Shown: positions 24,488-33,239, numbered from the stretch's first letter. The stretch is 64,000 bases of DNA from Pimelobacter simplex (GCF_024662235.1 NZ_CP096276.1:1612001-1676000), one strand, 5' to 3'. Notes: generated by a model from the letters alone, not told the origin. A program made the numbers and translations.

Positions 24488-25743
24488 TCGCGATGGTGTC
24501 CACGATCCTCAAGCGCGTCGACAAGCGCGTGCTCGTCGCCATCGGCGTCGTGCTGCTGCTCGGCGTCCTGGTCAACGTCTTCCGCTCGCCGGCCGAGATG
24601 AAGACGGTCACCGCGCACTTCCCGCGCGCGGTCAGCGTCTACGAGGGCACCGACGTGCGGATCCTCGGGGTCAACGTCGGCAAGGTGACCTCGGTGATCC
24701 CCGAGGGCAACTCGGTCCGAGTCGAGATGGAGTACGACGCGTCGTACAAGGTGCCCAAGAGCGCCCAGGCCGTCATCGTCACGCCGACGCTCGTCGCCGA
24801 CCGCTTCGTCCAGTTGACCCCGGTCTTCGAGGGCGGCGCGGTGCTGGCCGACGGTGCCGACATCGCCCTGCCCGAGACCGCCGTGCCGGTCGAGCTCGAC
24901 CGGATCTACAGCAGCCTGCAGACGCTGACCCGGGCCCTGGGCCCCAACGGCGTCAACAAGGACGGCACGCTCGACCACCTGCTCGCGGCGGGGGAGAAGG
25001 CGTTCGCCGGGCAGGGCGCCAAGGGCAACCAGATGATCCGCGACCTGGCCCAGGCCGCCCAGACCTTCGGCAACGGCGCCGGCCCGCTGTTCGACACGGT
25101 CAGCCAGCTCGCCAAGTTCACCAAGACGCTGGCCGAGAACGACGGCCTGGTGCGGGCTTTCATGCAGGACCTCACCGGCGTCTCTGCGATGCTGGCCGAC
25201 GAGAGCGACGAGCTCGAGCAGGCCGTCGCCGCGGTGGCCAAGGCCGTCGGCAGCGTCCGGGGCTTCGTCAAGAACAACCGCGACGCCTTCGTCACCGACA
25301 TCCGCAAGCTCACCGACGTGATGAACACGATCGTGTCCGAGAAGGACAACATCGAGACCGCGGTCAAGATCGCGCCGGTCGCGATGGGCAACCTGCACAT
25401 GGGCTTCGACCACGTCACCGGCAGCCAGAACTCCCGGCTCGCGATCGGCGGCCTGGTCTGGGACGTCGACGGCCTGATCTGCTCGTTCATCCAGCAGAAC
25501 CCGGCGATGCCCAAGGCGCTCAAGAACACCGCCTGCACGCTGATCGAGAAGCTCATCGAGCCGATCCTGACCAAGCTGCCCTGGCTGCCCCCGGAGTTCA
25601 AGACCGCCCTGCCCGGTGGCAAGGCCAAGCAGACCGGCGCGACCGACACCGACCGGGGCATCGCGGTGCCGCGCCCGGCCGAGGTGTCCTACTCCACCGG
25701 CGACGGCGCCACGATGGAGAACCTGCTCGGAGGTGGGTCGTGA
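24484..25743 (+). CDS. mce4D: MCE family protein D of the mce4-like operon
   Basis: Mce subunit of about 419 residues with a plain N-terminal anchor helix (VLVAIGVVLLLGVLVNVF) and no lipobox, unlike the D protein of operon 1. MCE domain: YEGTDVRILGVNVGKV. The C-terminal part holds two cysteines (DGLICSFIQQNP, KNTACTLIEKL) and a disordered Pro/Lys tail. The GTG at 24484 overlaps the previous stop (GTGA). The ATG at 24493 behind AGGGG is the alternative start. Confidence 0.88.
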   Translation: MIAMVSTILKRVDKRVLVAIGVVLLLGVLVNVFRSPAEMKTVTAHFPRAVSVYEGTDVRILGVNVGKVTSVIPEGNSVRVEMEYDASYKVPKSAQAVIVTPTLVADRFVQLTPVFEGGAVLADGADIALPETAVPVELDRIYSSLQTLTRALGPNGVNKDGTLDHLLAAGEKAFAGQGAKGNQMIRDLAQAAQTFGNGAGPLFDTVSQLAKFTKTLAENDGLVRAFMQDLTGVSAMLADESDELEQAVAAVAKAVGSVRGFVKNNRDAFVTDIRKLTDVMNTIVSEKDNIETAVKIAPVAMGNLHMGFDHVTGSQNSRLAIGGLVWDVDGLICSFIQQNPAMPKALKNTACTLIEKLIEPILTKLPWLPPEFKTALPGGKAKQTGATDTDRGIAVPRPAEVSYSTGDGATMENLLGGGS

Positions 25744-27101
25744 GCACGCGCAACGCACGTCGTCCCGGCCGGTGGTGCCGCGCGGTGGCGCTCCTGGTCG
25801 GACTGACGGTCCTCACCGGCTGCAGCGGCTTCCGCGGCGCCTACGACCTGCCGCTGCCCGGTCACCCGGTCGACGCCGACGAGGCGTTCGAGGTGACGGC
25901 CTACTTCAAGGACGTCCTCAACGTCGTCCCGCGCTCGCCGGTCATGGTCGACGACGTCGTGGTCGGCGAGGTGACCGAGGTCGAGCGCTCCGGCTGGAAC
26001 GCGCGCGTCACGATGATCGTGCGCGACGACGTCAAGCTGCCCGACAACGCGATCGCCGACATCCGCCAGGTCTCGCTCCTGGGCGAGAAGTACGTCGCCC
26101 TCGAGGCGCCCGAGCAGGAGGCGGCCGTGGGCCGGCTCTCCGAGGGCGACGAGATCGCGCTCGCCAAGACCGGCCGCAACCCGGAGGTCGAGGAGGTGCT
26201 CGGTGCGCTGTCCTTCCTGCTCAGCGGTGGTGGCGTCGCCCAGCTCGGCACGATCACCCGCGAGGCCAACCTGGTGATGAACGGCCGCGAGGACCGGCTG
26301 CGCAGCCTGCTCTCCTCGCTCGACTCGGTGGTCGGCACGCTCGACGAGCAGAAGGTCGACATCATCAACGCGCTCGAGTCGCTCAACAACCTGACCTCCA
26401 CGCTCAACAAGGAGAAGGAGACGATCGGCGACGCGCTCGACGCGACCGGCCCGGCGATCGACGTCCTCTCCGCCCAGCACGACGAGCTGATCGAGATGCT
26501 CGGTGCGCTCGACCGGCTCGGCAAGGTCGGCACCCGCGTCATCAACGCCAGCAAGGAGGACGTGCTCAGCATCCTGCGCGACCTCAGCCCGGTGCTGCGC
26601 AAGCTGACCGAGGCCGACGAGCAGCTGGCCCCCGGCCTCAACCTGCTCATCAGCTTCCCGTTCCCGCAGACGGCCAACAACATCGTCAAGGGCGACTACG
26701 CCGACACGATCATCCGCGCCGACCTCAACTTCGAGAACCTCTACAAGACGCTCGGCCTGCCCGAAATCCAGCTCCCGGACCTGGAGGCGGTCCTCAACCA
26801 GGTCGGCCAGTGCCTCAAGAGCGGCAAGCTCACCAGCTCGGCCTGCCTGCAGGTGCTCAGCGACGTCAACCTGCTCAAGGACCTGCAGACCAAGTGCCAG
26901 GACCGCACCATCCGCGACAGCCCGGTCTGCAAGCTTCTCCGCGCGCTGCCCGACCTCGACCTGGGCGGCCTGCTCGGTGGCAAGGGCGGCCTGCTGGGCA
27001 GTGACGGCCCGCTCAGCGGCCTGACCCGTGGGCTGCTCGGCACCCAACCGTCGTCGTACGACAACGGGTCGACGCGCAGCCTGCTCGGAGGTGTGGCATG
27101 A
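25740..27101 (+). CDS. mce4E: MCE family lipoprotein E of the mce4-like operon
   Basis: Mce lipoprotein of 453 residues. The signal peptide ends in lipobox LTGC (VALLVGLTVLTGCSGF), the standard position-E feature. The MCE domain (PRSPVMVDDVVVGEVTEV) is followed by a long helical region and a cysteine-rich segment (QCLKSGKLTSSACL, KCQDRTIRDSPVCKLL). A Gly/Leu-rich low-complexity tail ends the protein (GGLLGGKGGLLGS, LGTQPSSYDNG). GTG 25740 overlaps the previous stop. It has four tail cysteines that the operon 1 E protein lacks. Confidence 0.9.
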   Translation: MSTRNARRPGRWCRAVALLVGLTVLTGCSGFRGAYDLPLPGHPVDADEAFEVTAYFKDVLNVVPRSPVMVDDVVVGEVTEVERSGWNARVTMIVRDDVKLPDNAIADIRQVSLLGEKYVALEAPEQEAAVGRLSEGDEIALAKTGRNPEVEEVLGALSFLLSGGGVAQLGTITREANLVMNGREDRLRSLLSSLDSVVGTLDEQKVDIINALESLNNLTSTLNKEKETIGDALDATGPAIDVLSAQHDELIEMLGALDRLGKVGTRVINASKEDVLSILRDLSPVLRKLTEADEQLAPGLNLLISFPFPQTANNIVKGDYADTIIRADLNFENLYKTLGLPEIQLPDLEAVLNQVGQCLKSGKLTSSACLQVLSDVNLLKDLQTKCQDRTIRDSPVCKLLRALPDLDLGGLLGGKGGLLGSDGPLSGLTRGLLGTQPSSYDNGSTRSLLGGVA

Positions 27102-28369
27102 GTCGCGGCGTACGGATCCGGCTGATGGCGTTCGTCGTCCTCAGCGCGGTCGGCATCACCTACATCGGTGCCAGCTACCTGGGCCTGGTCGACAAGATCA
27201 CCGGGCGCGGACTGACCGTGACCGCGAGCCTGCCCGGCTCCGGCGGCCTCTTCGAGGGCAGCGAGGTGACCTACCGCGGCGTCAAGATCGGCCGGGTCTC
27301 GCGGATGGACACCACCGAGGAGGGCGTCGACCTCACCCTCGACCTCAAGGACGGCACCAAGCTGCCGCGCGACGCCCCGATGTTCGTGCACAACCTCTCC
27401 GCGGTCGGCGAGCAGTACCTCGACTTCCAGCCGCCCGACGACAAGGGCCCCTACGCCGAGAACGGCACCCGGTTCACCGGCAGCGACAAGTCGCTCCCGG
27501 TCGACGAGGGCGACCTGCTGGTCGACCTGAGCCGGTTCGTCGACTCCGTCGACAAGGGCAGCCTCCAGACGGTCGTCGAGGAGCTCGGGCTGATGTTCAA
27601 CGACACCGGCACCGACCTGCAGCAGCTGCTCGACGGGGGACAGGCGTTCATCGCCGAGGCCAGCGAGCACACCGACGAGACCATCGCGCTGCTCGACAAC
27701 GGTCTGGCCGTGCTGCGCACGCAGCGCGGCCAGAAGGAGAACATCCGCAAGTTCTCCCAGGACCTCAACACGATCACCACGACGCTGCGCGGCAGCGACG
27801 GCGACCTGCGCAAGGTGCTCAGCGCGACCCCGGGCGCGGCCCGCGAGGTCGACCAGCTGCTGCGCCAGCTCGAGCCGACGGTGCCGATCCTGCTGGGCGA
27901 CCTGGTCTCGGTGAACCAGGTCCTGCTCAGCGAGCTCGACGGCATCGAGCAGCTGCTCGTGACCTACCCGGCGCTCATCGCGGGCGGTCCGACGGGCAGC
28001 ACCTCCGACGGCTGGGGCCACGTCAACCTGCAGTTCGACTACAGCGTCCCGCCCTGCACCAAGGGCTACGTTCCCCCCAAGGACTGGCGCTCGACGCAGG
28101 ACCTCACGGACGCCGAGCCGGCCAAGGTGAGCTGCACCGCGGGGCCGCCGTACGTGATGCGGGGGAGCAAGTACGCACCGGGCTACCGCAAGAACCGCGC
28201 CTCGCCCGGCCGCGTCTACAGTGACACCTACGATCCGGCCACGGGGGCAGTGCCGGGTCTGGTCGACACCGCGGGCAATCCGGTCAGGCTGAACCAGCCG
28301 GAGAACCTGTCCGTACTGGGAGGGGATGCGTGGAAGTGGCTGCTGATCGGTCCGGTGGCGGGCAAGTGA
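27098..28369 (+). CDS. mce4F: MCE family protein F of the mce4-like operon
   Basis: Mce subunit of 423 residues: anchor helix (LMAFVVLSAVGITYIGASYL), MCE domain with F-type GGLFEGSEVTYRGVKIGRV and VGEQYLDFQPP, a helical region, and a C-terminal extracytoplasmic domain with cysteines (VPPCTKGYVPPKDW, VSCTAGPPYVMRG). The stop overlaps the next GTG by 4 bp. Confidence 0.9.
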   Translation: MSRGVRIRLMAFVVLSAVGITYIGASYLGLVDKITGRGLTVTASLPGSGGLFEGSEVTYRGVKIGRVSRMDTTEEGVDLTLDLKDGTKLPRDAPMFVHNLSAVGEQYLDFQPPDDKGPYAENGTRFTGSDKSLPVDEGDLLVDLSRFVDSVDKGSLQTVVEELGLMFNDTGTDLQQLLDGGQAFIAEASEHTDETIALLDNGLAVLRTQRGQKENIRKFSQDLNTITTTLRGSDGDLRKVLSATPGAAREVDQLLRQLEPTVPILLGDLVSVNQVLLSELDGIEQLLVTYPALIAGGPTGSTSDGWGHVNLQFDYSVPPCTKGYVPPKDWRSTQDLTDAEPAKVSCTAGPPYVMRGSKYAPGYRKNRASPGRVYSDTYDPATGAVPGLVDTAGNPVRLNQPENLSVLGGDAWKWLLIGPVAGK

Positions 28370-28953
28370 CGGACGAGCGCAGTCGCGTCCGGCTCAACAT
28401 CGCCCTCTACGCCGCGACGGTCATCTGCGGCTGCGTGGCGATCCTGCTGCTCTACATCCACGTCACCTCCGGCGACACCGTCGACGGCACCGACGTCGTC
28501 TCCGGCGCCGGCGAGGACGTCGGCCGCGGCGTCGTCGAGCCCGTCCCGCTCGCCGACGAGGCCGAGCAGAAGCGCACGGCCGCCCAGCTCGAGGCCGCCT
28601 CCAAGATGGTCACCGCCTTCGTCAACTTCGACTACCGCGAGCCCGACCGGACCATCGAGGCCGTGACCTCGATGGCGACCGGCGACTTCAAGGACCAGTA
28701 CGCCAAGGGCGCCACGTCGCTGAAGAAGCTCGCCAACGAGGCCCAGTCCGACATGGTCGCCAAGGTCGTCTGGACCGGCCTGGTCGCCGGCGACGACGAC
28801 ACCGCGACCGTGATCGTCGCGACGAGCGGCGTCGTGAAGAACAAGACCACCCAGTTCCAGGAGGAGGCCCGCAACTACCGTCTGCAGCTCGAGCTCGTGC
28901 TCGAGGACGGTCGCTGGCTGACCAAGGACCTCCAGTACGTCGCGCTGGGCTGA
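28366..28953 (+). CDS. Mce-associated membrane protein 1 of the mce4-like operon
   Basis: Protein of 195 residues with one N-terminal membrane helix (LYAATVICGCVAILLLYIHV), then an extracytoplasmic SnoaL/NTF2-like domain (about residues 65-195) ending in GRWLTKDLQYVAL. It corresponds in position to Rv3493c of the M. tuberculosis mce4 operon. GTG 28366 overlaps mce4F by 4 bp. No catalytic residues are evident. Confidence 0.78.
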   Translation: MTDERSRVRLNIALYAATVICGCVAILLLYIHVTSGDTVDGTDVVSGAGEDVGRGVVEPVPLADEAEQKRTAAQLEAASKMVTAFVNFDYREPDRTIEAVTSMATGDFKDQYAKGATSLKKLANEAQSDMVAKVVWTGLVAGDDDTATVIVATSGVVKNKTTQFQEEARNYRLQLELVLEDGRWLTKDLQYVALG

Positions 28954-28967
28954 GGAGACAAGACCCG

Positions 28968-29864
28968 ATGAGCCGCCCCACGCCCCGCCGTCCCGCCAGC
29001 TCGCGCGGACAGACGCCGCGCCCGCGCAAGATCGCGGGCCAGGCCCCCGGTGCCGGCCCCGGGCGCCCGGCCGACGCCGACGCCGCGGTCGACGCCGAGG
29101 TCGAGGTCGACGACCTGATCGCGGACGCGCCTGAGGCCGCGGACGCGCCTGAGGTCGCGGACGGTCCCGAGGCCGCGGACGCGCCCGAGGCTGCCGTCCC
29201 GCCGGCCGGCCCGAGCCGCCCCAGCATCCTGGCCCGGCCCAAGACCACCCGCGTCCTGATCGCCACGCTCGTGCTCGTCACGGTGGCGCTGGTCGCCCAG
29301 TTCGTCCTGCTCGCGGTGGACAACCTCGGCGGCGACGACGACGGCACCACGGGCGCCGACGGCGCGACCACGCTGACCGTGCCCAAGGGCCGCCCCATCG
29401 TCGCCGCGACGCTCCAGACCCGTGACGGCGTCGAGGCCGCGGCCAAGGCCGCGCAGGAGATCGTCGCGGTCGACTACAAGAAGTACGCCGCCGAGGTCGA
29501 CGCCGCCGCCAAGCTGATGACGGCGCGCTTCGAGAAGCAGTACCGCGAGACCGCGACCGACATCGAGGAGCAGGTCGTCGGCCAGCAGACGGTGGTCCAG
29601 GCCAGCGTCGTCGCCCAGGGTGCCGTCCGGGCGAGCCGGACCCGGCTCGAGGCGCTGGTCTTCCTCAACCAGGTCGTCGAGCGCACTCGTGAGGGCAAGA
29701 AGGAGACGGTCGTGACGCCCTTCAAGGTGCTCGTCACGATGGTCCACACCGACCACGGCTGGCTCGTCGACAAGCTCGACACCGACGCCTCCGACGGCGC
29801 GGCGCAGTCCGGGTCGCCGGCGCCGGCCGAATCGCCGTCCCCGAACGAAGACAAGACGAACTAG
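28968..29864 (+). CDS. Mce-associated membrane protein 2 of the mce4-like operon
   Basis: Protein of 298 residues. The N-terminal 95 residues are disordered, Ala/Pro/Arg-rich, then acidic with four copies of an ADAPEA-like hexapeptide. One membrane helix follows (VLIATLVLVTVALVAQFVLL) and a C-terminal extracytoplasmic domain like that of the previous gene (KKYAAEVDAAAKLMTARFEK; TDHGWLVDKL). Position matches Rv3492c. Its TAG stop (29862-29864) is also the first three bases of the next KstR box, so the operon ends inside the operator. Confidence 0.78.
   Translation: MSRPTPRRPASSRGQTPRPRKIAGQAPGAGPGRPADADAAVDAEVEVDDLIADAPEAADAPEVADGPEAADAPEAAVPPAGPSRPSILARPKTTRVLIATLVLVTVALVAQFVLLAVDNLGGDDDGTTGADGATTLTVPKGRPIVAATLQTRDGVEAAAKAAQEIVAVDYKKYAAEVDAAAKLMTARFEKQYRETATDIEEQVVGQQTVVQASVVAQGAVRASRTRLEALVFLNQVVERTREGKKETVVTPFKVLVTMVHTDHGWLVDKLDTDASDGAAQSGSPAPAESPSPNEDKTN
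29121..29192 (+). repeat. Four tandem 18-bp repeats inside the Mce-associated gene
   Basis: Four consecutive copies of an 18-bp unit (consensus GCGGACGCGCCTGAGGCC, copies differing at 1-4 bases) encode ADAPEA-type hexapeptides in the cytoplasmic N-terminal region. The unit is a multiple of three, so copy number can vary without shifting the frame. Confidence 0.85.
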
Positions 29865-29875
29865 AACACGTTACA
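29862..29875. promoter_or_regulatory. KstR operator before the ferredoxin reductase operon
   Basis: TAGAACACGTTACA fits TnnAACnnGTTnnA at every fixed position. It overlaps a -10-like TACAGT (29872-29877) that ends 6 nt before the GTG at 29884, so repressor and polymerase would compete directly and the message is probably leaderless. The 14-mer is identical to the box at 44274. Confidence 0.82.
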
Positions 29876-29883
29876 GTTCGGGG

Positions 29884-30891
29884 GTGCCTACACCCGTGAG
29901 CGGAGCGAGCCAGGTCGACTGCGACGTCGCGATCGTCGGTGCCGGTCCGACCGGGCTGTTCGCGACCTACTATGCCGGATTCCGCGGCCTCCGGGTGGCC
30001 CTGATCGACTCGCTGCCCGAGCTGGGCGGCCAGATCACGGCCATGTACCCCGAGAAGGCGATCCTCGACGTCGCCGGATTCCCGTCGGTCAAGGGCCGCG
30101 ACCTGGTCGACGGACTGGTCGAGCAGGCGCTCGTCGCCAAGCCCGAGCAGCTCCTTGGCCGTACGGCGACCGAGCTGGCCACCGACGACGAGGGCCTCAC
30201 GCTCACCCTCGACGACGGCACCGGGGTCCGCGCCAAGACGCTCATCGTGACCGCCGGCATCGGCAAGTTCAGCCCGCGCCCGCTGCCCGCCGCCGAGGGC
30301 TGGGTCGGGCGCGGCGTGGAGTTCTTCGTGCCGAGCTTCGAGCCCTACCGCGACCTCGACGTCGTCATCGTCGGTGGCGGCGACAGCGCCTTCGACTGGG
30401 CCCACCACCTCGAGCCCATCGCGCGCTCGGTGACCCTGGTCCACCGCCGCGACGCCTTCCGGGCCCACGAGCGCACGGTCGAGCAGGTGCGCGCGTCGTC
30501 GGTCTCGATCGTGACCAAGGCCGAGGTGAGCGCGCTGCGCGACGCCGCCGGCGGTACGACGGGCCCGCTCGCCGAGGTCGAGCTCAGCGTCGACGGCGTC
30601 CCCGAGGTCCGCCCGGCCCAGGCCGTGGTCGCGGCCCTCGGCTTCATCGCCGACCTCGGCCCGCTCCAGCAGTGGGGTCTGGAGACCCACCGCCGCCACC
30701 TCGTCGTCGACCCGTCGATGCGCACCAACCTGCCCCGGGTCTTCGCCGCGGGCGACATCACGGAGCACCCCGGCAAGGTCCGGCTGATCGCGGTCGGCTT
30801 CGGCGAGGCTGCCACGGCCGTCAACAACGCCGCGGTCGTCGTCGACCCCTCGGCCCACGTCTTCCCCGGACACTCCTCGGAAGGGAGCTGA
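29884..30891 (+). CDS. Ferredoxin--NADP reductase, type 2 (thioredoxin-reductase-like)
   Basis: FAD enzyme that passes electrons from NAD(P)H to ferredoxin; 335 residues. FAD-binding GAGPTG is at about residues 20-25, followed by LGGQITAMYPEK. The NADPH-binding GGGDSA is at about residues 160-165 with HRRDAFRAHE. C-terminal FAD contact is in FAAGDITEHPGKVRL. The CxxC of thioredoxin reductase is absent, as expected for ferredoxin reductases. It lies directly behind a KstR box and 0.5 kb before a [3Fe-4S] ferredoxin, so it likely supplies electrons to steroid monooxygenases encoded elsewhere. Confidence 0.88.
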   Translation: MPTPVSGASQVDCDVAIVGAGPTGLFATYYAGFRGLRVALIDSLPELGGQITAMYPEKAILDVAGFPSVKGRDLVDGLVEQALVAKPEQLLGRTATELATDDEGLTLTLDDGTGVRAKTLIVTAGIGKFSPRPLPAAEGWVGRGVEFFVPSFEPYRDLDVVIVGGGDSAFDWAHHLEPIARSVTLVHRRDAFRAHERTVEQVRASSVSIVTKAEVSALRDAAGGTTGPLAEVELSVDGVPEVRPAQAVVAALGFIADLGPLQQWGLETHRRHLVVDPSMRTNLPRVFAAGDITEHPGKVRLIAVGFGEAATAVNNAAVVVDPSAHVFPGHSSEGS

Positions 30892-30896
30892 CCCCC

Positions 30897-31364
30897 ATGA
30901 GCGCTGGACGCGACAAGGTCAAGCTGAGCGACGAGGAGGTGCAGGGCCTGCTCCAGGAGAACATCAAGGTCCAGGTCGCCGCCAACGGCAAGGACGGCTT
31001 CCCGCACCTCACGACGCTCTTCTACGACGTCCAGGACGGCAAGATCGCCTTCTGGACCTACGGCCGCAGCCAGAAGATCATCAACCTCGAGCGCGACCCC
31101 CGGGTGACCGCGCTGGTCGAGGACGGCACCGACTACTTCGAGCTGCGCGGCGTCTCCATCGAGGGCCGCGCCGAGATCGTGCGCGACCGCGACCGCATCC
31201 TCGAGATCGGCAAGGCCGTCTCGGTGCGGATGTTCGGCGTCGACTCGTTCGAGGCGCTCGGCGAGATCGGTGCCCAGACCGTCGAGAAGCAGGCGACCAA
31301 GCGGGTCGGCGTGATCATCCACCCCGACCGGGTCGCCTCGTGGGACCACCGGAAGATGACCTGA
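30897..31364 (+). CDS. Pyridoxamine 5'-phosphate oxidase (PPOX) superfamily protein
   Basis: Split-barrel flavin- or F420-binding protein of 155 residues, with FPHLTTLFYDVQDGKIAFWT, then RSQKIINLERDPRVTALVED and a GVSIEGRAEIV strand, the standard order for this superfamily. Whether it uses FMN, F420 or haem is not readable. ATG 30897 lies 5 bp after the reductase stop; in-frame codons upstream are inside that gene. Member of the KstR-boxed operon, so a steroid-related reductase is possible. Confidence 0.78.
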   Translation: MSAGRDKVKLSDEEVQGLLQENIKVQVAANGKDGFPHLTTLFYDVQDGKIAFWTYGRSQKIINLERDPRVTALVEDGTDYFELRGVSIEGRAEIVRDRDRILEIGKAVSVRMFGVDSFEALGEIGAQTVEKQATKRVGVIIHPDRVASWDHRKMT

Positions 31365-31378
31365 GAGAGGGCATGACG

Positions 31379-31573
31379 ATGAAGATCAAGGTCGACTTCG
31401 ACCTGTGCGAGTCCAACGGCCTGTGCGAGGCGATGGCGCCCGAGGTGTTCGAGCTGGACGACGACGACTTCCTGCAGCTGAGCACCGAGCACACGACGGA
31501 CGAGAACATCGACAACGTGAAGCGTGCCGTCGCGGCCTGCCCCCGCGCCGCGATCACGCTGGTGGAGGAGTGA
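31379..31573 (+). CDS. fdxD: [3Fe-4S] ferredoxin (FdxD-like)
   Basis: Small electron carrier of 64 residues with only three cluster cysteines (CESNGLC at residues 10 and 16, and Cys54 in AACP), hence a [3Fe-4S] cluster. Such ferredoxins serve cytochromes P450 and related oxygenases. I chose the ATG at 31379, 8 nt after GAGAGAGG; an ATG 6 bp upstream is too close to that site. It is followed directly by the Hsd4A-like SDR. The same fdxD-hsd4A pair (Rv3503c-Rv3502c) adjoins mce4 in M. tuberculosis. Confidence 0.87.
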   Translation: MKIKVDFDLCESNGLCEAMAPEVFELDDDDFLQLSTEHTTDENIDNVKRAVAACPRAAITLVEE

Positions 31574-31575
31574 GC

Positions 31576-32478
31576 ATGGAGGCGACGACGTCGCTGGACG
31601 GCAAGGTCGCGATCGTCACCGGCGCGGGTGCCGGGCTGGGTCGCGCGGAGGCGGTCGCCCTGGCGAGTGCCGGGGCGCGGGTCGTGGTCAACGACCTGCC
31701 GGGGGCCGGGGACGACGCGGTCGACGAGATCCGTTCGCTCGGCGGCCAGGCGGTCGTCGTACCGGGGGACGTGAGCGAGCGGGCCACGGCCGACGCGATG
31801 GTCGCGGCCGCCGTCGAGCTCGGCGGTCTCGACATCGTGGTCAACAACGCGGGCATGACCCGCGACCGGATGCTCTTCAACCTCGGCGACGACGAGTGGG
31901 ACGCGGTCATCGCGGTCCACCTGCGCGGCCACTTCCTGCTCTCGCGCAACGCCGCCGCCTACTGGCGCGGCAAGGCCAAGGAGAGCGAGACCGGCACGGT
32001 CTACGGCAGCATCGTCAACACCGCCTCCGAGGCGTTCCTCGGCGGCTCGCCCGGTCAGGCCAACTACGCCGCGGCCAAGGCCGGCATCGCCGCCCTGACG
32101 CTGTCGACGGCCCGCGGGCTCTCGCGCATCGGCGTGCGCGCCAACGCGATCTGCCCCCGCGCCCGGACGGCGATGACCGCCGAGGTCTTCGGCGAGGACG
32201 CCTCCGGCAAGGCCGTCGACCCCTACTCGGCCGAGCACGTCGCGCCGCTGGTCGCCTACCTCGCCTCGCCGGCCGCCGAGCGGATCACCGGCCAGGTCTT
32301 CGTCGTGTACGGCGGCATGGTGGCGCTGGTCGCCGCGCCGGTCGTGGAGCAGCGCTTCGACGCCGCCGGCGACCGGTGGACCGGCGACGACCTCGACAAG
32401 CAGCTCGGCGGCTTCTTCGCCGATCGCGACCCGAACGTCGGCTTCGCCGCCGACTCGATCATGAAGCTGACGGTGTAG
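31576..32478 (+). CDS. hsd4A: SDR dehydrogenase, Hsd4A-like (17-beta-HSD type)
   Basis: Short-chain dehydrogenase of 300 residues: cofactor motif GAGAGLGRA, NNAG, catalytic Ser in NTASEAF and Tyr/Lys in YAAAKAG. The C-terminus is extended past the SDR core (LGGFFADRDPNVGFAADS), as in peroxisomal type-4 17-beta-HSD-like proteins. By family and by linkage to fdxD and the mce4-like operon it corresponds to Rv3502c (Hsd4A), which oxidises the hydroxyacyl-CoA in cholesterol side-chain degradation. ATG 31576 is preceded by GGAGGAG. Confidence 0.8.
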   Translation: MEATTSLDGKVAIVTGAGAGLGRAEAVALASAGARVVVNDLPGAGDDAVDEIRSLGGQAVVVPGDVSERATADAMVAAAVELGGLDIVVNNAGMTRDRMLFNLGDDEWDAVIAVHLRGHFLLSRNAAAYWRGKAKESETGTVYGSIVNTASEAFLGGSPGQANYAAAKAGIAALTLSTARGLSRIGVRANAICPRARTAMTAEVFGEDASGKAVDPYSAEHVAPLVAYLASPAAERITGQVFVVYGGMVALVAAPVVEQRFDAAGDRWTGDDLDKQLGGFFADRDPNVGFAADSIMKLTV

Positions 32479-32480
32479 CC

Positions 32481-33236
32481 ATGGGACGTCTGGACAACAA
32501 GGTCGCGATCGTCACCGGTGGTGCGATGGGCCAGGGCGAGGCGATCGTGCGCGCCTACGTCGCCGAGGGCGCCAATGTCGTCATCGCCGACGTCGCCAAG
32601 GAGCAGGGCCAGGCGCTGGCCGACGAGCTCGGCGCCGCGGCCCACTTCGCCCACCACGACGTGAGTGACGAGGCCTCCTGGACCGTGCTGGTCGAGGACG
32701 CCAACGCGCGCTTCGGCCCGGTCAACGTGCTCGCCAACAACGCCGGCATCCTCCGCTTCGGTGACATCGAGCGGATGCCCGTCGAGGAGGTCGAGCTCGT
32801 CTGGCGGGTCAACCAGCTCGGTGTCTTCCTGGGCATGCAGGCGGTCAGCCGCACCATGCGCAAGAACGGCGGCGGCTCGATCATCAACGCCTCCTCGGTC
32901 GAGGGCCTGGCCGGCATGCCGTCCTGCACGGCGTACGCCGCGACCAAGTGGGCGATCCGCGGCATGACCAAGTGCGCGGCGATGGAGCTCGGCCCCAAGG
33001 GCGTCCGGGTCAACTCGGTGCACCCCGGCATGATCGACACCCCGATGACCCGGGTCCACGGCGGCGACGCCGCGATGGAGTACGGCGCCAGCAAGGTGCC
33101 GCTGCGTCGCGTCGGCACGCCCGACGACATCGCGCCGGTCTACGTCTTCCTCGCCAGCGACGAGTCGTCGTACATCAACGGCGCGGAGATCGCGGTCGAC
33201 GGCGGCGTCACCAGCACCCACGCGTTCGGGGCCTGA
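32481..33236 (+). CDS. SDR dehydrogenase, 3-alpha/20-beta-hydroxysteroid dehydrogenase-like
   Basis: Short-chain dehydrogenase of 251 residues: GGAMGQGEA cofactor motif, NNAG, catalytic Ser in NASSVEG, Tyr/Lys in YAATKWAIRG, then VNSVHPGMIDTPMT. The closest pattern I know is the actinobacterial 3-alpha,20-beta-hydroxysteroid dehydrogenase / FabG3 group. It starts 2 bp after the Hsd4A gene and ends the KstR-boxed operon. Steroid substrate is an inference from family and context. Confidence 0.82.
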   Translation: MGRLDNKVAIVTGGAMGQGEAIVRAYVAEGANVVIADVAKEQGQALADELGAAAHFAHHDVSDEASWTVLVEDANARFGPVNVLANNAGILRFGDIERMPVEEVELVWRVNQLGVFLGMQAVSRTMRKNGGGSIINASSVEGLAGMPSCTAYAATKWAIRGMTKCAAMELGPKGVRVNSVHPGMIDTPMTRVHGGDAAMEYGASKVPLRRVGTPDDIAPVYVFLASDESSYINGAEIAVDGGVTSTHAFGA

Positions 33237-33239
33237 CGG

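Noticed and set aside
24459..25739. Arg/Gly/Asp-rich upstream extension of the mce4E reading frame (880-codon frame)
   Set aside because: It overlaps mce4D on the same strand in another frame and has low-complexity composition. The signal peptide and lipobox mark the true start at 25740.
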